From contig NZ_JBFLUG010000028.1 in assembly GCF_041008525.1 (NCBI RefSeq), positions 1 to 64,000 on the forward strand: DNA of 64,000 bases. Direction: 5' to 3'. Each line of letters opens with the position of its first letter. Within the stretch, counting starts at the first letter, position 1. Origin of the DNA: Parafrankia sp041008525. GTDB taxonomy: Bacteria; Actinomycetota; Actinomycetes; Frankiales; Frankiaceae. The position numbers and the translations under genes are program-made. Below the pieces are notes generated by a model. That model worked only from the letters and a program-made list of their open reading frames with translations, ran no database searches and had not been told where the DNA came from. Shown here in pieces: positions 36,355 to 44,588 of the stretch.

Positions 36355-39018
36355 TCAGGTCTGGACGGGTCCCACCCCGGCCGTCATGGCGTTCACGATC
36401 GTGGTGTTGTCCCGGATCGTTGCGTCATCCCGGGCGACGAAGTGGGCCCGGCTCGTCACGTCCCGCTGGTTCTCCATGTAGTACTTCATGAACGCCGCGA
36501 CGGCCGGTCGGCGCAGCGCCTCCTTGCTGGCGTAGATGTACAGCGGCTTGCACAGCGGCATGTACATCCCGGTGCCCGCGGTGACCGCGTTCGGTTCCAC
36601 GCAGCCGCGGCCGGCGTCGATCTGGACGGCCCGCACCTCGTCCGCGGCCGCCTGGAAGTTCGAGTAGTCCATGAACCCGATGGCGCCGCGGGCGTACTCG
36701 ATCTCCGCCGGCACCTCGTCCAGCTCGACCTCCTGGTACTGACGGGTGTTGTCGGAGGCGCCGGTCATGCTGGCGAGGAAGACCTTGGCGTGGACGGTGC
36801 TCGGCGCGGGGCCGACGAGCCGCACGGGCTCGGCCGGGAAGGAGGGATCGATCTGGTCCCAGCTGGTGACGGTGGAGTCCCGCTTCCACAGCGAGCCGAT
36901 CTGCGCCGTGGTGAGGCACTGTGCCCAGGTGTTCTCCTTCGGCACCACGATGGGCAGCAGGTGGTGCGCGATCTCGAATCCGACCACCTTGTCCTTGCAG
37001 GCCGGGTCGGTCAGCGCGAACGATGCCCCGGCGATGTCGGCCTGGCCGGCGCAGAGCTTGATGAGGCCGTCGTCGGTGTCGGTCGCGCTCACCTGGACGG
37101 TGACGCCCTTCTGCGCCTCGCGGAACATCGCGTACGCGGTCCCCGTGATCGGTGCGACCTCGGCGGAGCCGGTCGCGATCACCGTGTTGGGGCCGGCCGG
37201 CACCGCGGTCCGGGTCGCGGTGGCGTCGTCGGCGCTGATCCCGGCGGCCTGCTCGGCGGAGCGCATCGAGTCCGCCGGGAACTGGGGGTGCTGGTCGATG
37301 GTCGACGGCGGCAGCGGTCCGGTGTCGGCGGCTGTGATGGCGGCGGGGTCGCTCCCGTCGTCCGTGAGCACGAGGCCGAGAGTCACGCTGCCGGCGACGA
37401 AGACGACGAGAGCCGCGGCGGCGGCGAGGAGCCAGCGCGTCGACCCGAACGGCCCGACCGGCCGGGTCCCTGGTCGTGGCCTGCTACCCGGGCTTCCTGC
37501 CGCGGGCCCACCGGCTGTGGGCCCACCGGCTGTGGGCCCGGCGGTGCCTGCCGGGGGCTGGTGGCCGGCAGCTGTCGCGCGCTCCGTCAGCGCGGTGAGT
37601 GCGGTGACCGGCGCCACGGGCTCGCCACCCGGGCCAGCGAGGCCACCCGCGACGGCACCGGGCGGGACGTCGACCGGCGAGCTCACCGCCGGCGGCCGGC
37701 TCACCGGCGGAATGCTGGGCGGCGGGGTGGTCACGTAGGCCGCCGGTCCGAGCACCACGGTCTGGGAGCCGGCCGGCTCGGCCGGGCTCTCCGCCTCGGC
37801 GAGCAGCGCGGCGCCCAGCGCCAGGTCGGAGTCGGCCTCGATCCCGCGGCGGCCGATGCCGCCGAGCGACTCGTCGAGCAGCCTGCCGACGAGGGGGAGG
37901 CGCGCTCCCGGGCCGCGCATGACCAGGAGCGACAGGTCCTCCGGCGTGGCCGGAACCGAGCGGATGGCCCGGGCGAGGGCGCGCACGGCGTCCTCGATCA
38001 TCGGCCTGACGAGGGTCTCGTACTCGTCCCGGGTGACCGTCACGCTGATCGCGTCGCCGGTACCGGAATCGGCGGCGCTCACCTCGATCCGGGCGCTCTC
38101 CTGGATGACCAGCTCCTCCCGCGCCGCCGCGCACGCGGCCAGCAGGGGGTCGGATGCCGATGCCGACACCGGTGGTGTCGTCGATGCCAGGGGCGGTGTC
38201 GACACCGGAGGCGGTGGCGTGGCGGTTTCCGCCGCAGTGCCGTGCGCAGTGCCGTGTGCAGTGCCGTGTGCAGCGCCGTCCGTGGTGCCGTCCTTGGCGC
38301 CGGGGCCTGCGAGGGAAGAGGAGGCAGCCGCGTCCGGAGTGGGCGCTGTCGCGGCCAGCCGGGCGGCGGCGGCAAGCACGTGGGTCCGCAGCAGCTCGTC
38401 CAGCATCGAGGTGGTCGCGTCGGAGAGCCCGACCGGGCCGCCCGCGACCACGAACCCGGCTGGCATGGCCGCGTGCACGGCTGCCTCGAACCAGCCGGTG
38501 CCCAGGTCGAACGTGCCTACATAGCTGCCCGGGGTGGCCCTGCCAGCTCGGTTGAACAGGGCCGCGGACGCTTCGGCCGCGGTGCGCACGGTGAGCGCGA
38601 CGTCGGCCTCGACCCGGGCGAGCGCGTCCGCCAGGCCTTCGCGTCGGCGCTGCGGCCAGCTGCCGGGGACGACCACCAGCACCAGGTCCGGTGCGGTGCC
38701 GCGAGCTGCGGTGACCGCCTCCACCAGCCATGACAGGTAGCGCGCCACCAGGGCCGAGGCGCTGTAGCCAACGCTGCCGACGAGAATGGGAGTGGGATCG
38801 CCGAGCCGCTCGACGAATCGTTCCGCAATGTGGCCCCGGTCGGACCGGGCCAGCCTGGCGGCGGCCGGGCCGCCGCGTGCGGTGCCGTCAGGGCTCAGGT
38901 GAAGAATCGTGGGCACCGCCGCCGATGTTCCGATCGGAACGAGGCTCGGCCATCCCGCCTCGGCGACCGCGACGGTTGTTTCGGATACTCCCAGATCGAT
39001 TCCGAGCTGATACCCCAT
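36355..39018 (-). CDS. Hsp70-like ATPase fused through one membrane helix to a PstS-like binding domain
   Basis: The 887-residue protein has an N-terminal Hsp70/actin-type ATPase (about 1-430): GIDLGVSETTVAV is the phosphate-1 loop, GTFDLGTGWFEAAV near residue 170 the phosphate-2 loop, and VMRGPGARLPLVG near 366 the adenosine loop. A His/Thr/Ala repeat insertion lies near 255-275. After a Pro-rich linker comes one membrane helix (about 527-549), then a domain like periplasmic phosphate-binding PstS (about 600-880): VIATGSAEVAPITGTAYAMF, LCAGQADIAGASFALTDP, GAIGFMDYSNF. The substrate-binding domain and lid of DnaK are absent. The ATPase should be cytoplasmic and the binding domain outside. The ATG at 39018 follows AGGGGGGAAAG. 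It could sense a ligand and signal inward; nothing in the window shows which. Confidence 0.9.
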   Translation of the reverse strand: MGYQLGIDLGVSETTVAVAEAGWPSLVPIGTSAAVPTILHLSPDGTARGGPAAARLARSDRGHIAERFVERLGDPTPILVGSVGYSASALVARYLSWLVEAVTAARGTAPDLVLVVVPGSWPQRRREGLADALARVEADVALTVRTAAEASAALFNRAGRATPGSYVGTFDLGTGWFEAAVHAAMPAGFVVAGGPVGLSDATTSMLDELLRTHVLAAAARLAATAPTPDAAASSSLAGPGAKDGTTDGAAHGTAHGTAHGTAAETATPPPPVSTPPLASTTPPVSASASDPLLAACAAAREELVIQESARIEVSAADSGTGDAISVTVTRDEYETLVRPMIEDAVRALARAIRSVPATPEDLSLLVMRGPGARLPLVGRLLDESLGGIGRRGIEADSDLALGAALLAEAESPAEPAGSQTVVLGPAAYVTTPPPSIPPVSRPPAVSSPVDVPPGAVAGGLAGPGGEPVAPVTALTALTERATAAGHQPPAGTAGPTAGGPTAGGPAAGSPGSRPRPGTRPVGPFGSTRWLLAAAAALVVFVAGSVTLGLVLTDDGSDPAAITAADTGPLPPSTIDQHPQFPADSMRSAEQAAGISADDATATRTAVPAGPNTVIATGSAEVAPITGTAYAMFREAQKGVTVQVSATDTDDGLIKLCAGQADIAGASFALTDPACKDKVVGFEIAHHLLPIVVPKENTWAQCLTTAQIGSLWKRDSTVTSWDQIDPSFPAEPVRLVGPAPSTVHAKVFLASMTGASDNTRQYQEVELDEVPAEIEYARGAIGFMDYSNFQAAADEVRAVQIDAGRGCVEPNAVTAGTGMYMPLCKPLYIYASKEALRRPAVAAFMKYYMENQRDVTSRAHFVARDDATIRDNTTIVNAMTAGVGPVQT

Positions 39019-39072
39019 GCTTTCCCCCCTGACGTCCCATCACAGCGCGAAGATGGTACCCAGAGGGATTGC

Positions 39073-39090
39073 GGGTGCGATACCGCACCC
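39073..39090. promoter_or_regulatory. Inverted repeat upstream of the Hsp70-PstS gene
   Basis: A perfect 7-bp inverted repeat (GGGTGCG, 39073-39079, ATAC, CGCACCC, 39084-39090) lies 55-72 bp upstream of the ATG at 39018, followed by a second weaker one (CCCACA/TGTGGG, 39088-39108). It may be an operator, or a terminator for the leftward yccF gene 130 bp to its right. Confidence 0.4.
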
Positions 39091-39218
39091 ACATGGGATT
39101 TGTGTGGGCGGTGGCGCCGGGGCGGAACGCGGAGGCTGCACCGTGGCGGGTGTCGCTACCGGCACCTCGTGCGTCGGGAGCACGCTGTCACGGTGGTGCT
39201 GACGGGTTGCGGATGCGG

Positions 39219-39599
39219 CTATGGCTCCTCGACCGGGACGATGTCCTTTCCGAGGGGCAGCAGCGAAACCGGAATGAGTTTGAAGTTGGCCAGGCCAAGC
39301 GGTATTCCGATGATCGTCAGGCAGAGCGCGATGCCGGTGGTCAGATGCCCGAGCGCAAGCCACCAGCCGGCGAGCAGGATCCACAGGATGTTGCCGATCA
39401 GTGACGCGCTTCCGGTGTTCGGCTTGTCCACCACTCTGCGTCCGAACGGCCACAAAGCGTAGTTTGCCATACGCAGCGAAGCGATGCCGAACGGAATGGT
39501 GATGATGAGGATGAAGCAGATCAGCGCGGCCAGGGCGTAGCCGATCGCCAACCACACTCCGCACAGCACCAGCCAGATCACGTTGAGTAGGATGCGCAT
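39219..39599 (-). CDS. YccF-domain membrane protein
   Basis: The 126-residue protein carries the two copies of the YccF pattern: ITIPFGIASLRMANYALWPFGR near residues 33-55 and IIGIPLGLANFKLIPVSLLPLGK near 95-118, each after hydrophobic helices. It is an inner-membrane protein of unknown function. Start is the ATG at 39599 (MRILLNVIWLVLCG). It is upstream of the Hsp70-PstS gene on the same strand with 200 bp between them. Confidence 0.9.
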   Translation of the reverse strand: MRILLNVIWLVLCGVWLAIGYALAALICFILIITIPFGIASLRMANYALWPFGRRVVDKPNTGSASLIGNILWILLAGWWLALGHLTTGIALCLTIIGIPLGLANFKLIPVSLLPLGKDIVPVEEP

Positions 39600-40181
39600 C
39601 GCTGTCGCCGCCTCCCTGGGTCGTGCGCTCAGGTGTGCTCATGGAACTCCGTGCGGGCGGGGCGGGTGCCGCCCGCGCCGTTCTCCGGGGCGGGAGCCGC
39701 CCTCCGCGCCCGGGTTCAGATCGGTCCCGGGGCGCGGCGATCACCGCGTTGACCGGCCCGGAACTCCTGCCCCGGATGGACCTCCCCGGACGGGTCGAGA
39801 GCTGTTCGACCTGCCTTACCACGGTCACCCGCGGTACGGGTGGGCCCGCCGGGTGGCGGTGACCGTGTGCAGGCGCCCGAGCCGCGGCCCCTTTCCGCCT
39901 CCCTGTTGTCTTTTCCGTGGGCAGACACGATCACAGGCGCCCACGCAGCGTGGTGCTCCTCACAGCTCGTGTGCAGCGCTGCCGGCCTCATGGTGCTTTC
40001 CGGGCATGGTCGCGGTGCCTGCATGCCCCGTTCTCGGGCCGCCAAACGATGGCGGGACGGCAATCGTGCCGGTGGCGCGTATGGGCTGGGGACCACCCGC
40101 GACGCGCAGACTGGAGTACGGTTTGCGGCAGTTGATGAAATAGACCGTTTTGTCCGTTTGACAACACGACGTGAGCAAGCG
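39600..40181. other. Intergenic region between divergent genes
   Basis: This stretch lies between the leftward yccF gene and the rightward GGDEF-EAL gene. The GGDEF frame stays open to 39840, but codon third positions lose GC bias upstream of about 40180 and the region near 40120-40170 is AT-richer, so it is taken as the promoter region. Confidence 0.5.
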
Positions 40182-42374
40182 GTGCCGGTGAATGAGTGGC
40201 AACGCGAAAGCGGTACTCCACGGGCGGGACTGAGGTATCCGGTGACGATCGAGACCGAGACGGCGGAGCTGGTGGACCAGTGGTTCGCCGAGATCACCGC
40301 GGTCGATCTCCTGCCGCTCACCGCCGCGGACGCCCGCGCCTGGCTGGCACGTCTGGCGGCGGAGCTCCTCCGAGCGGTGTGCGCCGAGCCGTTCCGGCCC
40401 GAGATCGGCTACGAGACCGGTGCCCGGCTCGTGCACGGGCAGGTGATCTCCGGTGAGGCGCTGGGGCGGACCGTGCGGCTGCTCGGCCGCCAGCTGGCCA
40501 CCCTGGCCCATCGGACCGACCCGGGCCGGCCGGCGTCGGCGACAGGCCCGGTGCTTCTCGCCGGGCGGATCGCGGACCTGCTGGGCGAGCTCGTACGAGG
40601 CCACACGGAAGCCCTCCGGGAGCGGACCCGGGACGGCCACGCCGCCGTCCGACGGGCAGATCTCGGTGCCCGCGCTCATGCCGAGCGGGCGCAGCGGATC
40701 TGGCAGCGCAGGCTGGACGCCGTCCTGAGCGGTGCCTCGCTGGGCATGCTCGTCGCTGACCGCACCGGGCGGATCGTCGAGGCCAGCGACTCCGCACTGG
40801 ACCTGCTCGGCCTGGCCGCGCACCGCCCGCCGACGGCCTGGCCGCTGCGTGAGATCGTCCACCCGGCGGACCGGGAAGTCGTCGGACGGCTGTGGCGGGA
40901 GGCCCGCCGCGGGCGTTCTCGCGCCGAGTGCCGCATTCTGCGACCCGACGGGACGCCGATGTGGGTGGCGATGACCCTGTCGACCACCCAGGGCGGTGCC
41001 GGCGACTGGTTCGGCGTCGCGATGCTCGAGGACATCACCGAGCGCCGCCGGCTGCAGGAGGAGATCCGGCTGCACGCCCGGCGCGACGCGCTGACCGGGC
41101 TGGCGAACCGGACCGCGTTCCTCGACAGCCTGCAGGCGGCGTTCCGGACCGCCGGGCCCGCGACGCGGATCGGCCTGTGTTTCCTCGACCTCGACCGGTT
41201 CAAGATGATCAATGAGGGGTTCGGGTACGAGGCGGGCGACCAGCTGCTCATCGAGGTGGCCCGCCGGCTCGACCGGGTCGTCACCGCGACACCGCCCGCG
41301 GGCACCGTGGCCCGGATGGGCGGTGACGAGTTCATGATTCTGGTACCGGACAGCGCCGGGATCGACACGGTCACCGGCATCGCCCGACAGGCCCTCACCG
41401 CCCTGCGCGACCCCGTCCGCGTCGACGGCCGGGACCTGCCGGTCACCTGCAGCATCGGTGTGGTCGAGATGGCTGTCGCCGAGACCCGGCCCGCCGACCT
41501 CATCGCCGCCGCCGACGCCTCACTGACCTGGGCGAAAAGCGGAGGGAAGGATCGATGGACGGCGTTCGACGCTGACCGGGGCACCCGGGAGGCGACCCGG
41601 GGCCTGCTGTCCCGCTCGATGGGCCCCGGTCTGGCCCGAGGTGAGTTCTCGCTCGTCTACCAACCGATCGTCGACCTGGGTGGCGGTGCGATGGCCGGTG
41701 CCGAAGCGCTGCTGCGCTGGGACCATCCCCGGCTCGGGCCGACCCGTCCCGGTGAGTTCATCGACCTGGCCGAGGACACCGGCTTCATCGTCCAGCTGGG
41801 GGAGTGGGTGCTCGAGCGGGCGTGCGAGACGGCGAGGGACTGGCCAGCGCACATGTTCATCAGTGTCAACCTCTCCGCCCGCCAGCTGCGTGAGCCGGGC
41901 CTGATCGACGTGGTCGAGGGCATCCTGGCCCGCACTGGTCTGCCGCCGGAGCGGCTCCAGCTCGAGCTCACCGAGACCGTGCTCATGGACTCCGGCGGTG
42001 AGCAGCTCACCGCGCTGCACGGGCTGAGCGCGCTCGGCGTGCGCATCGTCATCGACGACTTCGGTACCGGCTGGTCGAACTTCGCCTACCTGTCGACCAT
42101 GCCGGTGCGCGGGCTGAAGCTCGCCGGCCTGTTCGTCGCCAAACTCGGCCAGGGCACCGAGCCGAGCCGGGACGACCACCTGGTCGAGGCGATCGTGGAG
42201 TTCGCCCGCAAACTGCGGTTGTCGGTCACCGCCGAGGGTGTGGAGACACCTGGACAGGCCGCGGCGCTGCGCGCGTTCGGCGCCGATCTCGGGCAGGGCC
42301 ACCTGTTCGGCGAACCGGCCCGGGTTGACGAGTTCACCGCGACGTTGCTGCGCCAGGCCTTCGCCGCCACCTGA
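40182..42374 (+). CDS. PAS-GGDEF-EAL cyclic-di-GMP protein
   Basis: The protein of about 730 residues has an N-terminal helical region (about 15-160), a PAS domain (about 170-290), GGDEF (RMGGDEFMIL near residue 381) and EAL (AEALLRWDHP near 507, then SVNLSARQL, ELTETVLMD, IDDFGTGW, TAEGVETPG). The GGDEF signature is intact but has no RxxD I-site. In EAL the loop normally read LKID appears as LKLAG, so the Asp is lost while the Lys remains; phosphodiesterase activity is likely but not certain. No membrane helix is seen, so it is cytoplasmic. The start is uncertain (GTG 40182 or 40188). It is followed by Ada-AlkA after 75 bp. Confidence 0.88.
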   Translation: MPVNEWQRESGTPRAGLRYPVTIETETAELVDQWFAEITAVDLLPLTAADARAWLARLAAELLRAVCAEPFRPEIGYETGARLVHGQVISGEALGRTVRLLGRQLATLAHRTDPGRPASATGPVLLAGRIADLLGELVRGHTEALRERTRDGHAAVRRADLGARAHAERAQRIWQRRLDAVLSGASLGMLVADRTGRIVEASDSALDLLGLAAHRPPTAWPLREIVHPADREVVGRLWREARRGRSRAECRILRPDGTPMWVAMTLSTTQGGAGDWFGVAMLEDITERRRLQEEIRLHARRDALTGLANRTAFLDSLQAAFRTAGPATRIGLCFLDLDRFKMINEGFGYEAGDQLLIEVARRLDRVVTATPPAGTVARMGGDEFMILVPDSAGIDTVTGIARQALTALRDPVRVDGRDLPVTCSIGVVEMAVAETRPADLIAAADASLTWAKSGGKDRWTAFDADRGTREATRGLLSRSMGPGLARGEFSLVYQPIVDLGGGAMAGAEALLRWDHPRLGPTRPGEFIDLAEDTGFIVQLGEWVLERACETARDWPAHMFISVNLSARQLREPGLIDVVEGILARTGLPPERLQLELTETVLMDSGGEQLTALHGLSALGVRIVIDDFGTGWSNFAYLSTMPVRGLKLAGLFVAKLGQGTEPSRDDHLVEAIVEFARKLRLSVTAEGVETPGQAAALRAFGADLGQGHLFGEPARVDEFTATLLRQAFAAT

Positions 42375-42375
42375 C

Positions 42376-42389
42376 GCGGGTTCGCCCGC
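42376..42389 (+). terminator. UUCG-tetraloop hairpin after the GGDEF-EAL gene
   Basis: GCGGG-TTCG-CCCGC immediately follows the stop codon. The stem is only five base pairs but has a stable UUCG loop, so it may attenuate or end transcription. Confidence 0.45.
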
Positions 42390-42448
42390 CGGCCGCGATG
42401 TCGGATTCCTGCTGGACCTGACCGGCTCCGCGCGCGAATCCTGGACAG

Positions 42449-44056
42449 GTGCCCACCCCCGACGAGCAGCCGCGGGCGGCCGGTGCCACGGGTCCCGTGG
42501 CACCGCTGCCGGACCCCGAGCTGTGCGCGCGCGCCGTGCGATCCCGCGATGCCCGCTTCGACGGGTGGTTCTTCGTCGCGGTCACCTCGACCGGCATCTA
42601 CTGCCGGCCCAGCTGCCCGGCGAGACCGCCACGCACCGAGAACATGCGCTTCCATCCGACCGCCGCGTCGGCGCAGCGGGCCGGTTTCCGGGCCTGCAAG
42701 CGCTGCCGTCCCGATGCCAGCCCCGGGTCGCCGGCCTGGAACCACCGGGCGGACGTCGTCGCCCGGGCCGTGCGGCTCATCGCGGACGGCGTCGTCGACC
42801 GCGACGGCGTCCCCGGGCTGGCCGTCCAGCTCGGGTACAGCATCCGGCAGGTCGAGCGCCAGCTGCTGGCCGAACTCGGCGCCGGCCCGCTCGCGCTCGC
42901 CCGTGCGCAACGCGCGCAGACCGCACGGCTCCTGCTCGAAACCACGACCATGAGCATGGGCGACGTCGCGACAGCCGCCGGCTTCGGCAGCATCAGAGCC
43001 TTCAACGGGACAGTGCGCGAGGTCTTCGCGACCGCCCCCGGTGACCTGCGGTCGGCCGCCATGGCGATCTCGCCCACCTCGCCCACCTCGCCCACCACGG
43101 CCACCTCGGGACCCATCTCGGCGGTGGTGCCGACCACCACGGCGAGGTCGTCCGCTCCGGCGACGTCCTCGCTGACGGTGCGCCTGCCGTTCCGCGGGCC
43201 GCTGCATCCCGACGAACTGTTCGGGCATCTTGTCGCGACGGCCGTCCCGGGTGTGGAGGAGTGGCGAGAGGGCGCCTACCGCCGCTCGCTGCGGACGCCC
43301 CACGGGTACGCGATCGTCGCGCTGCGGCCGCTGCCGGACCAGATCGCCTGTCGGCTCTCCCTGACCGACATGCGGGATCTCGGCCCGGTCATCGCCCGCT
43401 GCCGACGGCTCCTCGACCTGGACGCCGATCCCGAGGCGATCGACAGCCAGCTCGCCCGCGATACCGCGCTGGCTCCGCTGATCGCCCGTGCCCCGGGCCG
43501 GCGGGTTCCGCGCACCGTCGACGCGGCCGAGTTCGCGGTGCGCGCGGTGCTCGGGCAGCAGGTGTCGATCGCCGCGGCCCGCCGGCTCGCCGCCCGGCTG
43601 GTCCAGGCTGCCGGTCAGCCGATCCATGACCCGGACGGGGGACTCACCCACCTGTGGCCGAGGACCGCCGATCTCGCCCGGCTCACCGCGGACGCCCAGG
43701 TGCCCGCCATGCCGGCGGCGCGGCGACGGACCTTGACCGCGCTGGTCGCGACCCTCACCGCCGGTGAGATCGAGCTCGGCGCAGGCGGTGACTGGGCGCG
43801 AGGCAGAGCAGCCCTGGCGGACCTGCCCGGAATCGGCCCGTGGACGATCGAGACCATCGCCATGCGGGCCCTCGGCGACCCGGACGCCTTTCCCGCCGGG
43901 GATCTGGGTGTCCGACGGGGTGCGGCACGCCTCGGGCTGCCCGCCGGCCGCGCCGCGCTGGTCGCCCGTGCCGAGGCCTGGCGGCCCTGGCGGGCGTACG
44001 CCGTCCAGCACCTGTGGGCACTGCAGGACAACGCGCGAGGAGAGGAAGAGCAGTGA
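42449..44056 (+). CDS. alkA: Ada-AlkA fusion: methyl-sensing regulator and 3-methyladenine glycosylase
   Basis: The 535-residue protein joins two repair modules. Residues about 25-90 are the Ada zinc domain with the methyl-acceptor Cys region GIYCRPSCPARPP and FRACKRCRPD. Residues about 95-195 are an AraC-type helix-turn-helix (IRQVERQLLAELG and MGDVATAAGFGSIRAF). After a Ser/Pro/Thr linker (9-bp repeats near 43070) comes AlkA: VRAVLGQQVSIAAA and the HhH motif LPGIGPWTIETIAMRALG followed by the catalytic Asp in FPAGDLGVR. It removes alkylated bases and senses methyl phosphotriesters. It overlaps ogt by four bases. The same fusion is known from mycobacteria. Confidence 0.93.
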   Translation: MPTPDEQPRAAGATGPVAPLPDPELCARAVRSRDARFDGWFFVAVTSTGIYCRPSCPARPPRTENMRFHPTAASAQRAGFRACKRCRPDASPGSPAWNHRADVVARAVRLIADGVVDRDGVPGLAVQLGYSIRQVERQLLAELGAGPLALARAQRAQTARLLLETTTMSMGDVATAAGFGSIRAFNGTVREVFATAPGDLRSAAMAISPTSPTSPTTATSGPISAVVPTTTARSSAPATSSLTVRLPFRGPLHPDELFGHLVATAVPGVEEWREGAYRRSLRTPHGYAIVALRPLPDQIACRLSLTDMRDLGPVIARCRRLLDLDADPEAIDSQLARDTALAPLIARAPGRRVPRTVDAAEFAVRAVLGQQVSIAAARRLAARLVQAAGQPIHDPDGGLTHLWPRTADLARLTADAQVPAMPAARRRTLTALVATLTAGEIELGAGGDWARGRAALADLPGIGPWTIETIAMRALGDPDAFPAGDLGVRRGAARLGLPAGRAALVARAEAWRPWRAYAVQHLWALQDNARGEEEQ

Positions 44057-44550
44057 CCCGTCACACGCACACCGTCATCGACAGTCCGATCGACCCGCTG
44101 ACTCTGGTGGCGAGGGACGGCGAGATCGTCGGCCTGTTCATGGCCGGCGGACGTCACCTGCCCGACCCGGCCTGGTTCGGCGACCGCGACGACACGGCCT
44201 TCGGCGAGGCGGCCCGCCAGCTCGACGAGTACTTCGGCGGGGGGCGGACGGCCTTCGACCTGCCGCTGCGGCCGGCCGGCACGGACTTCCAGCGGCGGGT
44301 CTGGGCGGCGCTGCGGGAGATTCCCTACGCGGTGACGATCTCGTACGGGGAGCTGGCACGGCGGATCGGGCAGCCGAGTGCGTCGCGTGCCGTCGGGCTG
44401 GCCAACGGCCGGAACCCGATCGGGATCGTCGTCCCCTGCCACCGCGTGATCGGCACGAACGGCAGCCTCACCGGCTACGCCGGCGGTCTGCACCGCAAGA
44501 GCCGGCTGCTGGCACTCGAACAACGCGCAGCGGGCGTCTCGCTGCTGTGA
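44053..44550 (+). CDS. ogt: O6-methylguanine-DNA methyltransferase
   Basis: The 165-residue protein has the suicide methyltransferase core: FQRRVWAALREIPYAVTISYGELARRIG, SRAVGLANGRNP, and the active-site VVPCHRVIG near residue 133 followed by YAGGLHRKSRLL. The Cys in PCHR takes the alkyl group irreversibly. The GTG at 44053 overlaps the Ada-AlkA stop. A strong terminator follows 8 bp after the stop. Confidence 0.97.
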   Translation: MTRHTHTVIDSPIDPLTLVARDGEIVGLFMAGGRHLPDPAWFGDRDDTAFGEAARQLDEYFGGGRTAFDLPLRPAGTDFQRRVWAALREIPYAVTISYGELARRIGQPSASRAVGLANGRNPIGIVVPCHRVIGTNGSLTGYAGGLHRKSRLLALEQRAAGVSLL

Positions 44551-44557
44551 GCCGGGG

Positions 44558-44586
44558 CCACCCGCGGCCGGGGGCCCCGCGGGTGG
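44558..44586. terminator. Bidirectional terminator between ogt and its convergent neighbour
   Basis: A perfect 10-bp stem (CCACCCGCGG, 44558-44567, and complement 44577-44586) with a 9-base loop lies exactly between the two stops. Confidence 0.85.
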
Positions 44587-44588
44587 GC

